Assembly (NCBI GenBank): GCA_029777855.1
Contig: JAKORL010000177.1
Coordinates: forward strand, 1-39,461
Direction: 5' to 3'
DNA length: 39,461 bases
Origin: Pseudomonadota bacterium
GTDB lineage: Bacteria; Pseudomonadota; Gammaproteobacteria; JAIEPX01
Shown piece by piece: positions 37,657 through 39,461 of the stretch. The notes below the pieces were generated by a model. It searched no databases. It was not told the DNA's origin and saw nothing but the letters and a program-made list of their open reading frames with translations. Every line of letters starts with the position of its first letter. Position 1 is the stretch's first letter. The position numbers were made by a program, and so were the translations under genes.

Positions 37657-38772
37657 ATGTCGATACCTATTGATTTGCACGGCACTGAAAAACCTTGCCC
37701 AATATTTATTAATGATGATTTATTAAATAGCCCACATTTAATAGATCTTGGTTTGAAAGAGTCTAATCACCATGTCATCATTACAGATGACAATGTACGA
37801 TTATTATACGCATCAAAATTAATGGAATACCTTCAGAAAAACAATATTCATGCTCATCTTATTTCCATTGCTCCTGGAGAAATTTCTAAAACGCGTGAGA
37901 TGGCAACTTTCGTTCAGGATCAATTATTTGAATTAGGTTTGGGGCGTGACACATGTCTTATTGCATTAGGGGGCGGTGTCATTACAGATTTGGCTGGATA
38001 TGTTGCTGCGACCTATTGTAGAGGAATACCTGTTATTTATATGCCTACTACTTTAATGGCGATGGTCGACGCTTCGTTGGGTGGCAAAACGGGGGTTAAT
38101 ACTCCTTATGGTAAAAATTTAGTAGGCGTATTTTCACAACCCAAAGCTATTATTTTAGATATCAGTACACTTAATTCTTTGTCAGAACCAGAATATCTAA
38201 GCGGATTTTCAGAGGTTATTAAGCATGCGTTAATATTCGACAACGAATTTTTCGAATACTTATCTAGCAATGCTGATGGGTTAATGAATCGTGATTCACA
38301 CCTTCTTAAAAAAACAATAGAAAAGAGTTGTTTGATTAAAACAACAATTGTGAAACAGGATGAAAGAGAATCAGGTATTAGAGCTATCTGCAATTTTGGG
38401 CATACTATCGGACATGCATTGGAGCTGGTTACTGATTATTCTATCTCTCATGGTTATGCTGTGGCTGTTGGGATGTTGGTAGAGGCTTATATGTCGGTGA
38501 AATTAGGGCTTCTGAGTAGTGTGGAGTTTCAAAGAATAAGAAATATTATGGATCGTTTTAGTATGCCCTTGAAAATACTTTCTAATATAGCTTTAGAAGA
38601 TATTAAAAGGGCGATTATTCTTGATAAAAAATCACGAAATAAAATGCCGATGTTTGTTACTTTGAAACGCATAGGTGAGACATATGCGCCAGATTCCCAA
38701 TTTACAATCAGTATAGAAGAATCGATGCTAGATCAGGGATTGAATTATTTAATGCAAGAGTTTGTGGGGTAA
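37657..38772 (+). CDS. aroB: 3-dehydroquinate synthase
   Basis: It converts 3-deoxy-D-arabino-heptulosonate 7-phosphate to 3-dehydroquinate, the second pathway step, using NAD and a metal, usually zinc. Of 371 residues, GGGVITDLAGYVAATYCRG binds NAD and PTTLMAMVDASLGGKTGVN is the family core. The metal ligands Glu186 (SEVIKHAL), His249 (NFGHTIGHALE) and His265 (SHGYAVAVGM) match E. coli Glu184, His247 and His264. ATG 37657 follows the aroC stop by one base, with AAGGAAG upstream. The stop abuts the start of aroD. Confidence 0.95.
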   Translation: MSIPIDLHGTEKPCPIFINDDLLNSPHLIDLGLKESNHHVIITDDNVRLLYASKLMEYLQKNNIHAHLISIAPGEISKTREMATFVQDQLFELGLGRDTCLIALGGGVITDLAGYVAATYCRGIPVIYMPTTLMAMVDASLGGKTGVNTPYGKNLVGVFSQPKAIILDISTLNSLSEPEYLSGFSEVIKHALIFDNEFFEYLSSNADGLMNRDSHLLKKTIEKSCLIKTTIVKQDERESGIRAICNFGHTIGHALELVTDYSISHGYAVAVGMLVEAYMSVKLGLLSSVEFQRIRNIMDRFSMPLKILSNIALEDIKRAIILDKKSRNKMPMFVTLKRIGETYAPDSQFTISIEESMLDQGLNYLMQEFVG

Positions 38773-39461
38773 ATGATGTTAGTTGCAGTTATCTCTGAAA
38801 AAAATATAAAAGATGTCATTCATAAGCTGAAAGACGTTCGAGGCGATTGTGACATTATTGAGGTGGGGTTTGATAAATTTTTGTCTATTGATCTGGACGA
38901 TGTTAAGTTAATCCGAGATAAGATTAATAAGCCCGTCATTTTTACTTTACGACCTAAACACCAAGGCGGCCAATTCGGTGAGGCTGAAGATAAGCGATTA
39001 AGTGTTTTAATGCAATTGGGGTTGGCGAATCCTGATTATATTGATTTTGAATATACTATCAGCGATGATTTTATTGAGGAATTTCATTCCAGATATCCTG
39101 CCGTCAAAATAATTCGTTCTTACCATGATTTTGAGCGTACGCCTCAAGAATTAACTGCTATTTTAGCTCAGATGATACGTTCTGATTGTGCAGTTTATAA
39201 AATAGTAACCATGGCAAATAGTAGTGTCGATGTTTTGCGGATGCTGCATTTTTTAAAGGAAGCGGCGAAATCACATAGAATAGTTGGTCATTGTATGGGT
39301 GAATTGGGTGTTCCATCCAGAGTTATCGCTCCGATTCTAGGGAGTAATTTTCAATATGTTAGTTTGAGTGAGTCTGATTCTCCAGCGCGAGGCATTTTGT
39401 CGCAACAGGATAGTATTGAGATATATAAAGCGAAAGAAAATAATCCAAATACCAAAATATA
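38773..39461 (+). CDS. aroD: Type I 3-dehydroquinate dehydratase, probably the N-terminal half of a bifunctional AroDE; runs off the window
   Basis: ATG at 38773 directly follows the aroB TAA. A second ATG at 38776 is also possible. It is open to the window end, 229 residues. It dehydrates 3-dehydroquinate to 3-dehydroshikimate. His118 (SYHDF) and the Schiff-base Lys143 (VYKIVTM) match the type I catalytic pair. Arg60 (TLRPKHQGG) and SRV (Arg183) are also family residues. Two usual substrate contacts look altered: Gly32 in EVGFD, where Arg is typical, and Ile208 in ARGILS, where Gln is typical. After the barrel, YKAKENNPNTKI resembles the linker into the shikimate dehydrogenase domain of plant and chlamydial AroDE. 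The second domain lies outside the window and is inferred. Confidence 0.88.
   Translation, partial: MMLVAVISEKNIKDVIHKLKDVRGDCDIIEVGFDKFLSIDLDDVKLIRDKINKPVIFTLRPKHQGGQFGEAEDKRLSVLMQLGLANPDYIDFEYTISDDFIEEFHSRYPAVKIIRSYHDFERTPQELTAILAQMIRSDCAVYKIVTMANSSVDVLRMLHFLKEAAKSHRIVGHCMGELGVPSRVIAPILGSNFQYVSLSESDSPARGILSQQDSIEIYKAKENNPNTKI

Overview
The window looks like the chromosome of an AT-rich, host-associated gammaproteobacterium, probably near Legionellales (Legionella, Coxiella or Berkiella-like). HemW is of clear gammaproteobacterial type. The left part carries two ankyrin-repeat genes of the kind seen as type IVB (Dot/Icm) substrates, one ending in a glutamate-rich tail. Most of the window is very large, uncharacterised, repeat-built proteins. 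This placement is inferred from gene content; there is no rRNA or other phylogenetic marker here.

Layout. (1) 1-4606, plus strand: a left-truncated ankyrin gene, then a second ankyrin gene broken by one in-frame TGA between a well-initiated 44-codon start (1550-1684) and the 956-codon body (1736-4606). The body holds ankyrin repeats that are still tandem at DNA level with a 111-bp period. (2) 4807-8427, minus strand: a 1206-residue protein with HEAT-like helices and a C-terminal region resembling ADP-ribosyltransferases. (3) 8679-32689, minus strand: six consecutive giant paralogues of 1230-1590 residues, named here A and B from their two subfamilies. In transcription order they are A4-B2, A3 (an A::B chimera), A2-B1, A1. 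Each A gene has a near-identical sigma70-type promoter 23 to 32 nt before its start codon. B genes have no visible promoter and follow A by 15-24 nt. The adjacent 1206-residue gene has the same kind of promoter. (4) 32833-39461, plus strand: hemW, an alpha/beta hydrolase, and a tightly packed shikimate operon aroA-aroK-aroC-aroB-aroD. The last gene runs off the window just as its sequence enters what looks like the linker to a shikimate dehydrogenase domain.

The two main points are these. First, the A/B array appears to be an undescribed multigene family that expands by duplicating a promoter-A-B unit, with one unit fused into a single gene and carrying an internal duplication; the fusion suggests that A and B products work together. 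Second, the aro cluster has the gene order, and probably the AroD-AroE fusion, that I know from Chlamydiae, although its neighbour hemW is gammaproteobacterial. This points to exchange between intracellular bacteria. The operon would supply chorismate from 3-deoxy-D-arabino-heptulosonate 7-phosphate except for that first-step synthase, which is not in the window.

The window is almost entirely coding. The largest gaps are 4607-4806 and 8428-8678. I see no tRNA, rRNA, CRISPR array, insertion sequence or convincing intrinsic terminator.
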